Of a DNA stretch of 64,000 nucleotides, positions 63,200-64,000 are shown piece by piece; position 1 is the first letter of the stretch, and each line of letters starts with the position of its first letter. The position numbers and the translations under genes were made by a program. The DNA comes from an uncultured Methanoregula sp. (GTDB lineage: Archaea > Halobacteriota > Methanomicrobia > Methanomicrobiales > Methanospirillaceae): NCBI RefSeq assembly GCF_963678795.1, contig NZ_OY787453.1:744001-808000 (forward strand), in the 5' to 3' direction. The notes below the pieces were generated by a model. The model saw only the letters and a list, made by a program, of their open reading frames with translations. It did not search any database and was not told the DNA's origin.

Positions 63200-64000
63200 A
63201 AATATCATCATTAAAACTGGTTTATTTTTCCCCGACAGGGACAACAAAGTCGGTTGTTCTTGAAATTGCTCGCGGCATACATCCCGGCACCGTGGAAGAG
63301 CTGGATATTACCCGGCCGGCTGCGAGAATACAACCACTCCGGACATCGGATCATGAATTACTCATTGTTGGTGTGCCGGTGTATATGGGGAGAGTGCCGG
63401 CACTTGTAAGCGAATGGCTGCATGCGATACAGGCACAGAATACGCCGGTGGTCTGTGTTGTTGTCTATGGCAATCGCGCGTATGAAGATGCCCTGCTTGA
63501 ACTCAAGGATCTGCTGACCCGGCGTGGATGCAAACCTCTCGCCGGTGCAGCGTTTATCGGGGAACACTCCTTTTCCACTGCCGACACACCAACTGCTCTG
63601 GGTCGTCCTGATGCGGGTGACCTGACCCATGCAAAATTGTTCGGGCAAAAAATTCAAGAAAAACTCCGGTCTCTTTCATCAGCTGACCAGATATCTGAAG
63701 TAAAAATCCCCGGCTGTCATCCATACCGGCAGGAGCCGTGTCATCCTTATCGGAGAGGTACGGTGTTTTGGAATGTTGATTTTATTGCAGTCAGCGATGC
63801 GTGTACCGGGTGCGGGATCTGTGCAGAGGGATGCCCGGTCGGGGCCATCGATCCGGAGAACAGTACGGTAATCGATACGGAACAATGCATCACATGTTGT
63901 GCCTGTATCAAACACTGTCCCAGGCATGCGAGAACGATAAAACCCGGCCTGGTTAAGGACGCTTCGTTGCGTTTGAATACGTTGTACAAAGAGCGGAAGG
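63196..64000 (+). CDS. EFR1-type flavodoxin-ferredoxin fusion, 3' partial
   Basis: At least 268 residues, cut by the right edge. The flavodoxin-like domain has the FMN phosphate loop YFSPTGTTKSVV (about 10-21), VGVPVYMGRVPALVSEWL and VVYGNRAYEDALLEL. The ferredoxin domain has two 4Fe-4S motifs: CTGCGICAEGCPVGAI and CITCCACIKHCPRHA. Such EFR1 proteins transfer electrons between flavins and iron-sulfur partners in anaerobes. AAGGAG lies 8 bases before the ATG. The upstream operator suggests specific regulation. Confidence 0.9.
   Translation, partial: MKISSLKLVYFSPTGTTKSVVLEIARGIHPGTVEELDITRPAARIQPLRTSDHELLIVGVPVYMGRVPALVSEWLHAIQAQNTPVVCVVVYGNRAYEDALLELKDLLTRRGCKPLAGAAFIGEHSFSTADTPTALGRPDAGDLTHAKLFGQKIQEKLRSLSSADQISEVKIPGCHPYRQEPCHPYRRGTVFWNVDFIAVSDACTGCGICAEGCPVGAIDPENSTVIDTEQCITCCACIKHCPRHARTIKPGLVKDASLRLNTLYKERK

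Overview
The window is a chromosomal segment of a methanogenic archaeon, most likely a Methanomicrobiales member (Methanoregula-like). This placement is inference from protein content. Supporting signs are an archaeal proteasome/SBDS/L37Ae/RpoP/prefoldin superoperon, an intron-bearing tRNA-Tyr with a C1-G72 pair, archaeal CCA-adding enzyme, RNase P proteins Rpp30 and Pop5, an F420-type (FrhB-like) oxidoreductase subunit, an S-layer-type surface domain and many zinc-ribbon or lipobox membrane proteins. Core genes are GC-rich with short leaders and frequent ATGA overlaps. Accessory segments are either AT-rich or made of GC-rich repeats.

Layout. 0-1.2 kb: a partial CARF-like/winged-helix regulator cut by the left edge, then an orphan antitoxin. 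1.5-7.1 kb: a surface protein, a leftward operon (DHH nuclease, PUA protein, NAC, TrmI-type tRNA methyltransferase) diverging from nnr-moaC. 7.4-13.3 kb: a lipoprotein and the translation/RNase P/proteasome superoperon, without exosome genes at their usual place. 13.4-15.3 kb: leuA-type synthase, tRNA-Tyr and tRNA-Asp. 15.3-28 kb: membrane, lipoprotein, regulatory and signalling genes. 28-30 kb: a zinc-ribbon membrane gene split by an IS5-type insertion. 30-34.8 kb: class III ribonucleotide reductase with its glutaredoxin, ThpR and CCA transferase. 34.8-36.6 kb: an AT-rich two-gene insert between direct copies of a dispersed repeat.

36.6-45.8 kb is a nitrogen-assimilation locus. It has a four-gene split glutamate synthase ending in an FrhB-like subunit, divergent glnA, two amtB genes and glnK. 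Perfect GGAA-N6-TTCC sites, the known form of NrpR operators, lie in front of glnA and of amtB2-glnK. The amtB2 mRNA leader appears long and strongly structured. Together these genes would import ammonium, fix it into glutamine and glutamate, possibly with F420H2 as reductant, and be repressed when nitrogen is plentiful.

45.9-57.5 kb is accessory: a nuclease-fold-like protein, a three-gene ATGA-coupled operon of unknown function, an AT-rich 809-codon SEC-C protein, a second identical IS copy that truncates genes on both sides without a target duplication, and further unknown membrane, zinc-ribbon and HEPN-like proteins. 57.5-63.1 kb is a toxin-antitoxin island (RelBE-like, MntA-HepT-HicB, a second MntA) in which most intergenic gaps carry a local GC-rich repeat. 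It also holds a TPR lipoprotein and proC. The window ends in a flavodoxin/ferredoxin fusion gene behind a tandem-repeat operator.
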